Part shown: positions 1 to 6,256 of the stretch, piece after piece
Position numbering within the stretch: position 1 is the first letter of the stretch
How the letters are laid out: the number at the start of each line of letters is the position of its first letter
Assembly (NCBI GenBank): GCA_011525755.1
Contig: WYBS01000134.1
Span: forward strand, 1-35,765
From: Planctomycetaceae bacterium
GTDB lineage: Bacteria; Planctomycetota; PLA2
Direction: 5' to 3'
Length of the DNA: 35,765 bases
Program-made: the position numbers and the translations under genes
Notes under the pieces: model-generated
What the model was told of the DNA's origin: nothing
Database searches by the model: none
What the model saw: only the letters and a program-made list of their open reading frames with translations

Positions 1-15
1 ATATGGCCTTGCGGC

Positions 16-35
16 GGGGGGGGGGGGGGGGGGGG
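16..35. repeat. 20-nt G homopolymer
   Basis: Twenty consecutive G residues lie near the window edge, followed by about 200 bp of pyrimidine-rich DNA with several C runs. No coding frame with family resemblance spans it. It could be a real slippery tract or an assembly artefact. Only the run itself is certain. Confidence 0.8.
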
Positions 36-288
36 CTGTACCTTCCGCCGCGCCCCCTAATTGTTTTTCGAAACCACGTCCTCCTTATATATCTTGTCCC
101 CCTCTTCCCATCCGGGGGGCGCGGGCGGGCGGGGGCCGGCGCCGCCTCCTTCGGCGCACCCGCGCGGGCCCACCGCACCCGCGTTCCCCCGGCTCGGCCC
201 CCTCCCCGCCTCACCCCCCGGCCCCCTCTCCCCCCCCTCCCCAAGGGCTCCAATCCGAAAAGACCCACAATATTTTGTGGATTCTCTC

Positions 289-317
289 TTGACGCCTCCC
301 GCGCCTCCCGCTAACGT
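289..317 (+). promoter_or_regulatory. sigma70-type promoter upstream of the partner-switching operon
   Basis: TTGACG (289-294) is separated by exactly 17 nt from TAACGT (312-317). This is the best -35/-10 pair seen in the window. An AT-rich inverted repeat, CCACAA-TATT-TTGTGG, lies just upstream (about 265-280) and could be an operator. Transcription would start near 324 and run into the operon at 682. The match is seen directly; activity is inferred. Confidence 0.5.
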
Positions 318-681
318 CTTGACCAAGCGGGACTTGGTGCGGCTCGAAACGCAAGGGTCTCGCTGCGCTCTACGACAAGACAAAGGTTCTGGCCCGGTGC
401 GCTCGGGCGCGGTTCCTCGGGACGTTTCCACTCGGAGCAACGAAGGCGGCGACCCTCCCTACGCCCTCTTTCACGTCGTCGCTTCTCGGCTCCTTGCCGG
501 CCTGGTTCTTCTCTTCGCCGTCTCGTGGTTGCCTCGGGCGCCCGGGCGGTTCCCTTGGCGCTCATCCGGACCGGTTTCCGTGGGCGCCATCGCTTGAGTT
601 GAGGCGCCGCCCGGGGAAAGGCGGTTTCGCGAGCCGGTCGGGATCGCGGGAAGCTGCCCCAAGCCAGGCGGCGAAACGGCC
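318..681 (+). other. long untranslated leader, no convincing gene
   Basis: About 360 nt lie between the predicted promoter and the first operon gene. Open frames exist on both strands, but they lack biased third positions and resemble no family. A small hairpin (ACCAAG/CTTGGT, 322-338) sits at the predicted 5' end. Nothing was recognised as a known riboswitch, 6S, SRP or RNase P RNA. The first 240 bp of the window are low-complexity C-rich sequence. Confidence 0.4.
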
Positions 682-1821
682 GTGATCAAAGAGATCGAAT
701 CCAGAGCCGCGGCGCCGGTGACGCGCGAGGCCCTCGCCCACCGCGCGGCCCAGCGCGCCGGCGTTCCCGAGGAGACGGCGGAGCGCGTCGTCTCCGCATT
801 CCTCGAAGCCTGCAAGGAGGCCCTCGTCGCGGGCGAACGCGTCGAGATGGGAGGGCTCCTCGACCTCGGCGTCGTGGTGGAGCCCGCGCGCATCACGCGC
901 GACCCCTCGGGGCGCTTCTCCGAGATCGCGCCTGCCCGGAGCAGGCTCGACGTGGCCGTCGGCGGCGACCTGCGCGAACGCCTCGCCGTCCAGCGGACCG
1001 CCGCGGTGCTCCTCGCCATGCCCGCCGAGGGCACCTTCGGCGAGATCCTCCACGAGCACTTCGAGCGGCTCGGCTGGCAGGTGCAGCGCGTCGCGACCGC
1101 CGAGGCGGTGCGCGGCATGCTCGACGGATCGAGGCCCTACCTGCTCGTCTGCGACCACTCGTTCGAGGGACGCGACGACCTCGTCTCGTCCCTGAAGACC
1201 GGGTGGCCGACGAACACGATCCCGATCGTCACGCTCCACACCCGGTTCGAGGACCTGCGCCATCCGGCGCGCCTGCTCGTGCTCTCCGACATGGCCGTCT
1301 TCGAGCCGATCTCCGTCCACCCCTTCCTGCAGTCGATGGACCAGCTCCTCGCCCAGGCGAGCGAGGAAGCGGCCGTCTTCGAGCGGCAGATGCACATGCG
1401 CTTCCCGGCTCGCGAGGAGGAGATCCTCCGCGCCTTCGACGTCTCCGACGCGTTCTTCAAGGACTCCGGCTTCCGCGGCGACAACCTCGTGGGGCTCACC
1501 ACGGCCTTCCGCGAGGGGGTGCGGAACGCGGAGATCCACGGATCCTCCGAGGACCCGGCGAGGGGCATCGACGTCGAGATGCTGCTCGACCGCGAGAAGA
1601 TCACCGTGACCGTCGAGGACGAGGGGAAGGGCTTCGACCACGCCGCGCTGAGGAAGCAGCTCGCGGACGCGGCGCCCGTCTCGCTCGCGCGCCAGCGCCA
1701 CAGCGCCGGCGGCATGGGCGGCCTCGGCATCTACCTCATGGAGCGCTGCGCGGACCGCCTCGAGTTCAACGACCGCGGCAACCGCGTGACGATCACGAAG
1801 TACCGGGAGCGGGAGGGCTAG
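682..1821 (+). CDS. HU-like DNA-binding / pseudo-receiver / RsbW-type HATPase fusion
   Basis: A 379-residue GTG-start protein of three fused parts. Residues 13-103 resemble an HU/IHF fold: a helical pair followed by GERVEMGGLLDLG, then the RDPSGRFSEI arm region. Residues 108-225 look like a receiver domain: Asp158 (LVCDHSF) is in the phosphoacceptor place, but the N-terminal acidic pair is missing and the conserved Lys is replaced by Glu208. Residues 235-379 form a serine-kinase-type HATPase with an N box ending at Asn282, DEGKG at 313-317 and a GGMGGLG lid. The last domain class (SpoIIAB/RsbW) binds and phosphorylates STAS anti-sigma antagonists. The next gene encodes a STAS protein 3 nt downstream, so they are probably partners. 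The HU part suggests DNA or nucleoid targeting, which is inference. The shine-dalgarno is weak. Confidence 0.85.
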   Translation: MIKEIESRAAAPVTREALAHRAAQRAGVPEETAERVVSAFLEACKEALVAGERVEMGGLLDLGVVVEPARITRDPSGRFSEIAPARSRLDVAVGGDLRERLAVQRTAAVLLAMPAEGTFGEILHEHFERLGWQVQRVATAEAVRGMLDGSRPYLLVCDHSFEGRDDLVSSLKTGWPTNTIPIVTLHTRFEDLRHPARLLVLSDMAVFEPISVHPFLQSMDQLLAQASEEAAVFERQMHMRFPAREEEILRAFDVSDAFFKDSGFRGDNLVGLTTAFREGVRNAEIHGSSEDPARGIDVEMLLDREKITVTVEDEGKGFDHAALRKQLADAAPVSLARQRHSAGGMGGLGIYLMERCADRLEFNDRGNRVTITKYREREG

Positions 1822-1824
1822 CGC

Positions 1825-2853
1825 GTGCAGCATGATCTCGTGATCCGGGCCACGGAGCACCCCGACGGGATCCTGACGCTCCACCTCGGCGGCGTCATCG
1901 ACGCGCACACGCTCGACAGGTTCGAGCGCCGGCTCGCCGAGGCGGCTAAGCAGGGGGTCCGCTCCCTGATCCTCGACTGCGAGGAGCTCCGCTACGTCAA
2001 CTCATCGGGCTTCGGCGAGCTGATCCGCTACTTCGACCGGCTCCGCGAGCAGGGCGGCACGCTCGTGCTGGCGCGCGTCGCGCCGAAGGTCGGGATCATC
2101 CTCGAGATGCTCGGGCTGAAGAGCCTCATCCCGATGGCGTCGTCGCTCGACGGCGCGATCGAGACGGCGAAGCTCGGCCCGGCGGCCGCGCCCGCCCAGC
2201 CGCCCGCGGCGGCGCCGGCGCGGGAGGAGGAGGGGGCTCCGGGGGAGGAACCCGCCGCGGCGCGGCACCTGCCCGAGGAGCGCAGGAGCCGCATCCGCGC
2301 GGTCCGCCCCGTCCTCTCGACCGACAAGCGCACGGTCGTCTGCGCGTTCTGCGACACGCGGCTCCGGATCGGCGGCGAGGGCCGCTGGGCCTGCCCCGCA
2401 TGCGGCGCGCCCTTCGCGACCACGCGCGAGGGCGGCGTCGCCTTCGACTGGTCGCGCGCCGACGCCGAGGCGGTCCACCTGACGTTCGACGTGACGCCGC
2501 GCGCCCTCGCCGGGTTCGCGGGCCTGATCGAGGGGATCCTCGTCGAGCGCCGCGTGCCCCACGCGCGGATGCGCCGGTTCGCCCGCGAGGCGGCGCACGT
2601 CTGCCATCTCGTCGCGGAGAACGCCTTCGAGGGCGGCCGGAAGGGCCCGCTCCACGTCCTCGCGCTGGCGGGGCCGCAGCGGATCCACCTCCGGATCGTC
2701 GACCGCGGCCGCTCGCTCGGCCCGGACGCCGCGCGCGTGTTCGCCACGCAGTCGAGGCTCTTCCTCGACTTCCGCTACGCGACGGTCGAGGAGCACCTGA
2801 ACGTGACCGAGTTCGCTTTCGCATACGCGGGCTCGGGGGTCTTCGTCTCGTGA
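1825..2853 (+). CDS. STAS-domain antagonist fused to a zinc ribbon and HATPase-like domain
   Basis: A 342-residue GTG-start protein. Residues 4-115 are a STAS domain with the VNSSGFGEL loop. Ser60 or Ser61 occupies the site phosphorylated in SpoIIAA/RsbV. An Ala/Pro-rich linker follows (about 118-150). A treble-Cys-pair ribbon comes next: Cys173, Cys176, Cys190 and Cys193 (CX2C-X13-CX2C). Residues 215-342 look like a degenerate HATPase: CHLVAENAFEGG matches an N box and IHLRIVDRGRSL a G1 strand, but no glycine-rich lid is visible. STAS proteins toggle between an anti-sigma kinase and free states. Here the antagonist carries its own kinase-like tail, an unusual architecture. Its stop overlaps the next start (GTGA at 2850). 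Confidence 0.8.
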   Translation: MQHDLVIRATEHPDGILTLHLGGVIDAHTLDRFERRLAEAAKQGVRSLILDCEELRYVNSSGFGELIRYFDRLREQGGTLVLARVAPKVGIILEMLGLKSLIPMASSLDGAIETAKLGPAAAPAQPPAAAPAREEEGAPGEEPAAARHLPEERRSRIRAVRPVLSTDKRTVVCAFCDTRLRIGGEGRWACPACGAPFATTREGGVAFDWSRADAEAVHLTFDVTPRALAGFAGLIEGILVERRVPHARMRRFAREAAHVCHLVAENAFEGGRKGPLHVLALAGPQRIHLRIVDRGRSLGPDAARVFATQSRLFLDFRYATVEEHLNVTEFAFAYAGSGVFVS

Positions 2854-3413
2854 CGTCGAAGGCCAAGGGATCCGCGGGCGCGCTTGCCGCCGTGCTCGGG
2901 GGCGCCGTCACCCGCGAGCGGCTGCATCGCGCCGCGACCCGCGAGGGGCGCACGGACGCCGCGCTCGTGAAGACGCTCCTCGCCCAGGCGCTGCCCACGG
3001 TCGAGGACCTCGCGCGCGCGTACCGCGAGGCCGGCGGCAGCCTGCGCCTCGACCCGTCGTTCGTGCGGCTCGCGCCGCGCGCGGCGCGGCTCCTCGACCC
3101 GGAGCTGCTGCGGCGCGAGCGGTGCGTGCCCGTCGAGATCTTCGAGGACCTCTGCATCCTCGCCGTCGATGCCTCCCGCGCGGCGACCGCCGCGGAGGCG
3201 GTGCGCGTGGCGCTCTCGCGCGACGTCCTGCCCGTCGTCGCCGATGCCGAGACGATCGACCGGGTCCTCGCGGATCTGCCCGCGCTTCCCGCGGCGGTGC
3301 GCCACGGCGCGCTCCCGCGGCGCGATTCGCCGGTCCACGCGCGCTTCCGCGAGCTCGTGATCGAGGACGCGGGCGCCGACGCGCTGCCGCTGCGGGAGGA
3401 GGCCGCGCGGTGA
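2850..3413 (+). CDS. stand-alone MshEN / GspE-N-like domain protein
   Basis: A 187-residue protein starting at the GTG of a GTGA overlap with the STAS gene. Its pattern fits the N-terminal domain of type II secretion/pilus ATPases (T2SSE_N, MshEN). It has a helical half (GGAVTRERLHRAATREG, then LAQALPTVEDLARAY), followed by an alpha-beta half with VPVEIFEDLCILAVDASR and DVLPVVADAETIDRVL. There is no Walker motif and no ATPase domain, so it is not a secretion motor. Some MshEN domains bind cyclic di-GMP, so a sensory or adaptor role in the partner switch is possible. The family call is by pattern and moderate. The stop overlaps the next start (GTGA at 3410). Confidence 0.6.
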   Translation: MTSKAKGSAGALAAVLGGAVTRERLHRAATREGRTDAALVKTLLAQALPTVEDLARAYREAGGSLRLDPSFVRLAPRAARLLDPELLRRERCVPVEIFEDLCILAVDASRAATAAEAVRVALSRDVLPVVADAETIDRVLADLPALPAAVRHGALPRRDSPVHARFRELVIEDAGADALPLREEAAR

Positions 3414-4498
3414 CGCGCGTGACCCGCGTGACCGAGAGCCGGGCGCGCCGGACCGGCCGGCTCGCGTTCGCGGCAGGCACGTCGGTCGCCCTCTACACGG
3501 CGGCGATCTTCGGCGCGGTGCTCTACGCGGGCCTCGAGGCCGCGGGGAGCTGCGTCGCCGCCGCCGTCGCGGGCGTCGGCATCGCCTGGCTCGCCGGGAA
3601 GGTCGTCGCGCGCGGCGAGGAGCAGGCGAAAAAGACCCGCGTCGCGGAGGCGCAGCTCGAGGCCGCGAAGGAGCGCGCCGAGGCGCCCCTTCCCTCCCCC
3701 GCACCCCTTTCCATCCCCTTCGAGGACCGGGAGCTCCGCGCGAGCCGCGAGATCCAGAGCGCGCTCCTCCCGCGCGAGGTGCCCTTCCTCCAGGGCTACC
3801 ACATGGAGGTCGAGTACCAGCCGTGCGGCGCGCTCTCCGGCGACTTCTACGACTTCCACGTCTACGAGGACGGCCGGCTGCTCCTGACGCTCGGCGACGT
3901 CTCCGGCAAGGGGCCCGCGGGCGCGATGGTCATGGCGATGGTGCAGACGCTCTTCCGCGAGAACGCGCACGTCGCGTCGGGGCCCGCGGACCTCCTGCGC
4001 CGCGTGAACGACGGCTTCGCGGGGACGCTCGGCAAGGGCGTGTTCGTGACCGCGCTCGTCGCGCTCCTCGATCCCGAGACGCACCGCTTGACCCTCGGCG
4101 GCGCGGGGCACCACCCGCTGCTCCTCATGAACCCCGTCGAGCGGCGCTCGACGCAGGTCTCCGCGAAGGGGCTCGCGCTCGGCCTCGTCGGCGGGGAGGC
4201 GTTCGCGCAGTCGCTCACCGAGACCACCATCGACGTCGCCCCCGGGGACTCGCTCCTCTTCTACACCGACGGCGCGTCCGAGAGCATCGAGAACGCGATC
4301 GAGAGCCGCTTCCTCGCGGCGGCCGCCGGAGCCGTGCTCGCGGGCCCGCACGGCGCGCTCCAGCGCCTTCGCGACGACCTCTGGGACGGGACGGGCGCGA
4401 AGGCGGACGACGCGACGCTGCTCCTCGTCTCGCGGCTCGGGGGCGCCCGCGCGGAGCGGATGATGCCCGACCGGATCCCGCGCGACGCGGCGGTGTGA
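3410..4498 (+). CDS. membrane-anchored SpoIIE/RsbU-type PP2C phosphatase
   Basis: A 362-residue protein beginning at the GTG of a GTGA overlap. Two closely spaced hydrophobic segments (about residues 18-42 and 43-62) are followed by a charged, probably coiled-coil stretch and then a PPM/SpoIIE phosphatase domain (about 105-350). Metal-binding motifs are visible as SGDFYDF, LGDVSGKG and ADDATLLLV, with RASREIQSALLP leading in, as in RsbU. Family members dephosphorylate STAS antagonists and so release sigma factors or other targets. With the HATPase kinase and STAS protein upstream it completes a kinase/antagonist/phosphatase cycle in one operon. No extracytoplasmic sensor domain is present, so input may come from the membrane helices or from the MshEN-like neighbour. 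Confidence 0.9.
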   Translation: MTRVTRVTESRARRTGRLAFAAGTSVALYTAAIFGAVLYAGLEAAGSCVAAAVAGVGIAWLAGKVVARGEEQAKKTRVAEAQLEAAKERAEAPLPSPAPLSIPFEDRELRASREIQSALLPREVPFLQGYHMEVEYQPCGALSGDFYDFHVYEDGRLLLTLGDVSGKGPAGAMVMAMVQTLFRENAHVASGPADLLRRVNDGFAGTLGKGVFVTALVALLDPETHRLTLGGAGHHPLLLMNPVERRSTQVSAKGLALGLVGGEAFAQSLTETTIDVAPGDSLLFYTDGASESIENAIESRFLAAAAGAVLAGPHGALQRLRDDLWDGTGAKADDATLLLVSRLGGARAERMMPDRIPRDAAV

Positions 4499-4563
4499 GC
4501 GGAGCCCGGGCCCCGGGGGGCAAGACCCGAGGGCCTTCCGATGTCGATTTTCTTAGACACTGC

Positions 4564-4569
4564 TAGAAT
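4564..4569 (+). promoter_or_regulatory. extended -10 box upstream of structured RNA region
   Basis: TGC-TAGAAT matches an extended -10 (TGnTAnnnT) in a locally AT-richer stretch. No good -35 hexamer is placed 16-18 nt upstream. Initiation would be near 4576, just before the inverted repeats described separately. Confidence 0.35.
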
Positions 4570-4575
4570 GGGTGC

Positions 4576-4695
4576 CGTCCGCAGATTGGGGAGAATTTCC
4601 GTCGAGCCAGGGTTGCCCCTCTCCCGAGGGTCGTAAAACGACACCTTCACTCCATACCATTACCCTATTCTCAGACTGTTCCCCCTGGCTCGACC
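4576..4695 (+). ncRNA. candidate structured RNA or leader
   Basis: A perfect 12-bp inverted repeat (GTCGAGCCAGGG, 4601-4612; its complement, 4683-4694) encloses 70 nt. That loop contains a smaller hairpin, GTCGT-AAA-ACGAC (4630-4642). GAGAAT (4591-4596) could also pair with ATTCTC (4666-4671) inside the loop, which would make a pseudoknot. Base composition is less GC-rich than neighbouring genes and no convincing ORF is present. It matches no RNA family I recognise. It may be a free RNA or the 5' leader of the HAD gene at 4780. Confidence 0.4.
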
Positions 4696-4779
4696 TTATC
4701 TCGGCCGGCCGCGGCGCCGCCCGGCTTCCGACCCACGGTCGGATGCCCGTCGGACCCGCCCTCCGGACTGTCTGACCTC

Positions 4780-5418
4780 GTGAGCGGCCCCACCATCCTC
4801 TTTGACATCGACGGGACGCTCGTGCGGTTCCACGGGCTCGGCCGTCGCGCGATGTCCCTCGCCATGGAGGAGGTGTGGGGGCTCCGGGGGGCTCTCGAGG
4901 GCATCTCCTTCGCGGGCGCGACCGACAGCGGCGTCGCCCTCCGGGTCGGGGCCGGGCGCGACCGCGCGCCGATGTGGTCGCGCTACGTCGACCACCTGCG
5001 GAAGGCCGCGGCCGCCCGCGACGATCTGGCGCCGCTCGAGGGGGTCGTCCCGCTTCTCGACGCGCTTCGCGAGCGGGGGGCGCGCCTCGGCCTGCTCACC
5101 GGCAACGTGCGCGAGGGGGCGCGGATCAAGCTCGGCGCGATCGGCATCCTCGACCGGTTCGACCTCTCGATCTCGGGGTTCGCGGAGGACGGCGTCGAGC
5201 GGACGGAGATCGCGGCCGCCGCCCGTCAGCGCTGCGGCGGGATGCCGCTGACCGTCGTCGGCGACACCGTGGCCGACGTGCGGGGCGCCCGGCACATCGG
5301 GGCGCGCGCCCTCGCGGTCGCGTGGGGGTTCGAGGAGGCGGACGCGCTCGCCGCCGCGGGCCCCGACCGCCTCGTCAGCGGCCTCGGCCTCGAGCTGCTG
5401 CCCTGGCTGCTCGGGTGA
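4780..5418 (+). CDS. HAD-family phosphatase (phosphoglycolate phosphatase-like)
   Basis: A 212-residue haloacid dehalogenase-type hydrolase starting at GTG. Motif I is FDIDGTLVRF, with both catalytic aspartates. Motif II is GLLTGNV (Thr), motif III a Lys in ARIKLGAIG, and motif IV is GDTVADVRGA. The helical cap lies between motifs I and II. Close relatives remove phosphate from small molecules such as phosphoglycolate; the substrate cannot be read from sequence. No clear ribosome-binding site precedes the GTG, and there is a 280-nt structured upstream region. The 3' end overlaps the convergent BtpA-family gene by 44 bp. Nothing around it fixes a pathway. Confidence 0.85.
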   Translation: MSGPTILFDIDGTLVRFHGLGRRAMSLAMEEVWGLRGALEGISFAGATDSGVALRVGAGRDRAPMWSRYVDHLRKAAAARDDLAPLEGVVPLLDALRERGARLGLLTGNVREGARIKLGAIGILDRFDLSISGFAEDGVERTEIAAAARQRCGGMPLTVVGDTVADVRGARHIGARALAVAWGFEEADALAAAGPDRLVSGLGLELLPWLLG

Positions 5419-6184
5419 GGCGTGCGACGCGCGCGGGATCGACCGGCGCCTCCGTCCGCCCGCCGCGCTTGAGCGACGTCCCGACGATCACCGCGTCCGC
5501 GACCGCGAGGATCCCCGCGACCGTCCCGGCCGTGACCCCCGAGCCCGCGAGGAGGAAGCCGCGCGGGAGCGCCGCGCGCACCGCGCGCAGGTCGGCGACG
5601 TCGGTCGCGGTCCCGGTCGCCGCGCCCGAGACGATGACCGCGTCCGCGCCCGCGCGCAGCACGAGGTCGCGCGCGGCCTCGCCGATCGTCCCGGCGCCGA
5701 GCGGCTTGCCGTGCTTCACGTGCACGTCCGCCGCGATCGCGACGTCCGCGCCGAGCAGCCGGCGGACGCGGAGCGTCTCCGCGGCGCGCCCCTCGACGAG
5801 CCCCTGGTCGGTCGCGCACACCCCGGCATGCACGTTGACGCGCACGAACGCGGCGCCCGCCGCCGCGGCGACGCCCAGCGCCGCGCGCGCGTCGTTCCGG
5901 AGCGCGTTGACCCCGAGCGGCAGGTCCACGGCGTCCCGGACCGCCGCCGCGGCGCACGCGAGCGCCGCGACCGCCTCGGCCGGGAGCGCCTCCTTGAAGA
6001 ACGGCGCGTCGCCGTAGTTCTCGACGACGACCGCGTCGGCTCCGCCCCGCGCGTAGGCCTTGGCGTCGGCGACGGCGCGCCGGACGACCTCGGCCATCGA
6101 CCCCCCGTAGCGGGGGCTCCCCGGCAGCGGCAGCAGGTGGACGACGCCGATCACGGGCCCGGGGACGGCATGGGCGCGCGGCAC
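5375..6184 (-). CDS. BtpA/SgcQ-family TIM-barrel protein
   Basis: A 269-residue protein of the BtpA family, whose founding member is needed for photosystem I stability in cyanobacteria; in most bacteria the role is unknown. Hallmarks are GVVHLLPLPGSPRYGG at the start, GADAVVVENYGDAPF, the LGVNALRND strand, FVRVNVHAGV, IAADVHVKHGKPL and DAVIVSGAATG. The fold resembles phosphate-binding TIM barrels. The GTG start lies exactly 6 nt after a TAGGAT box, so the mRNA is probably leaderless. It is divergent from the M1 peptidase (72 bp between starts) and its 3' end overlaps the HAD gene. No photosynthesis gene is nearby, so a metabolic enzyme role is more likely. Confidence 0.85.
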   Translation of the reverse strand: MPRAHAVPGPVIGVVHLLPLPGSPRYGGSMAEVVRRAVADAKAYARGGADAVVVENYGDAPFFKEALPAEAVAALACAAAAVRDAVDLPLGVNALRNDARAALGVAAAAGAAFVRVNVHAGVCATDQGLVEGRAAETLRVRRLLGADVAIAADVHVKHGKPLGAGTIGEAARDLVLRAGADAVIVSGAATGTATDVADLRAVRAALPRGFLLAGSGVTAGTVAGILAVADAVIVGTSLKRGGRTEAPVDPARVARLTRAARAAARGRGR

Positions 6185-6190
6185 GTGGGG

Positions 6191-6209
6191 ATCCTACCCG
6201 AGTTTCGGG
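6191..6209 (-). promoter_or_regulatory. leaderless -10 box and small palindrome for the BtpA-family gene
   Basis: On the minus strand TAGGAT (6196-6191) is followed by 6 nt and then the GTG at 6184, which places the expected +1 on the start codon. The palindrome CCCGA-GTT-TCGGG (6197-6209) directly abuts the box and could be an operator shared with the divergent peptidase gene. Confidence 0.5.
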
Positions 6210-6256
6210 GAGCCTCCTTGCCCTAGCGCGCCGTCGTCGCGGAGAATGCCGCACTC

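Noticed and set aside
57-597. Overlapping open frames on both strands near the window start
   Set aside because: Low-complexity Pro/Gly/Arg products with no domain; the region looks like leader and C-rich filler.
2126-4351. 741-codon open frame on the minus strand
   Set aside because: Antisense to three well-supported genes; composition is Arg/Ala/Pro-rich without family motifs, as expected of GC-rich antisense frames.
4572-4775. 67-codon frame upstream of the HAD gene
   Set aside because: Weak codon bias, no family resemblance, and it covers strong RNA-type inverted repeats.
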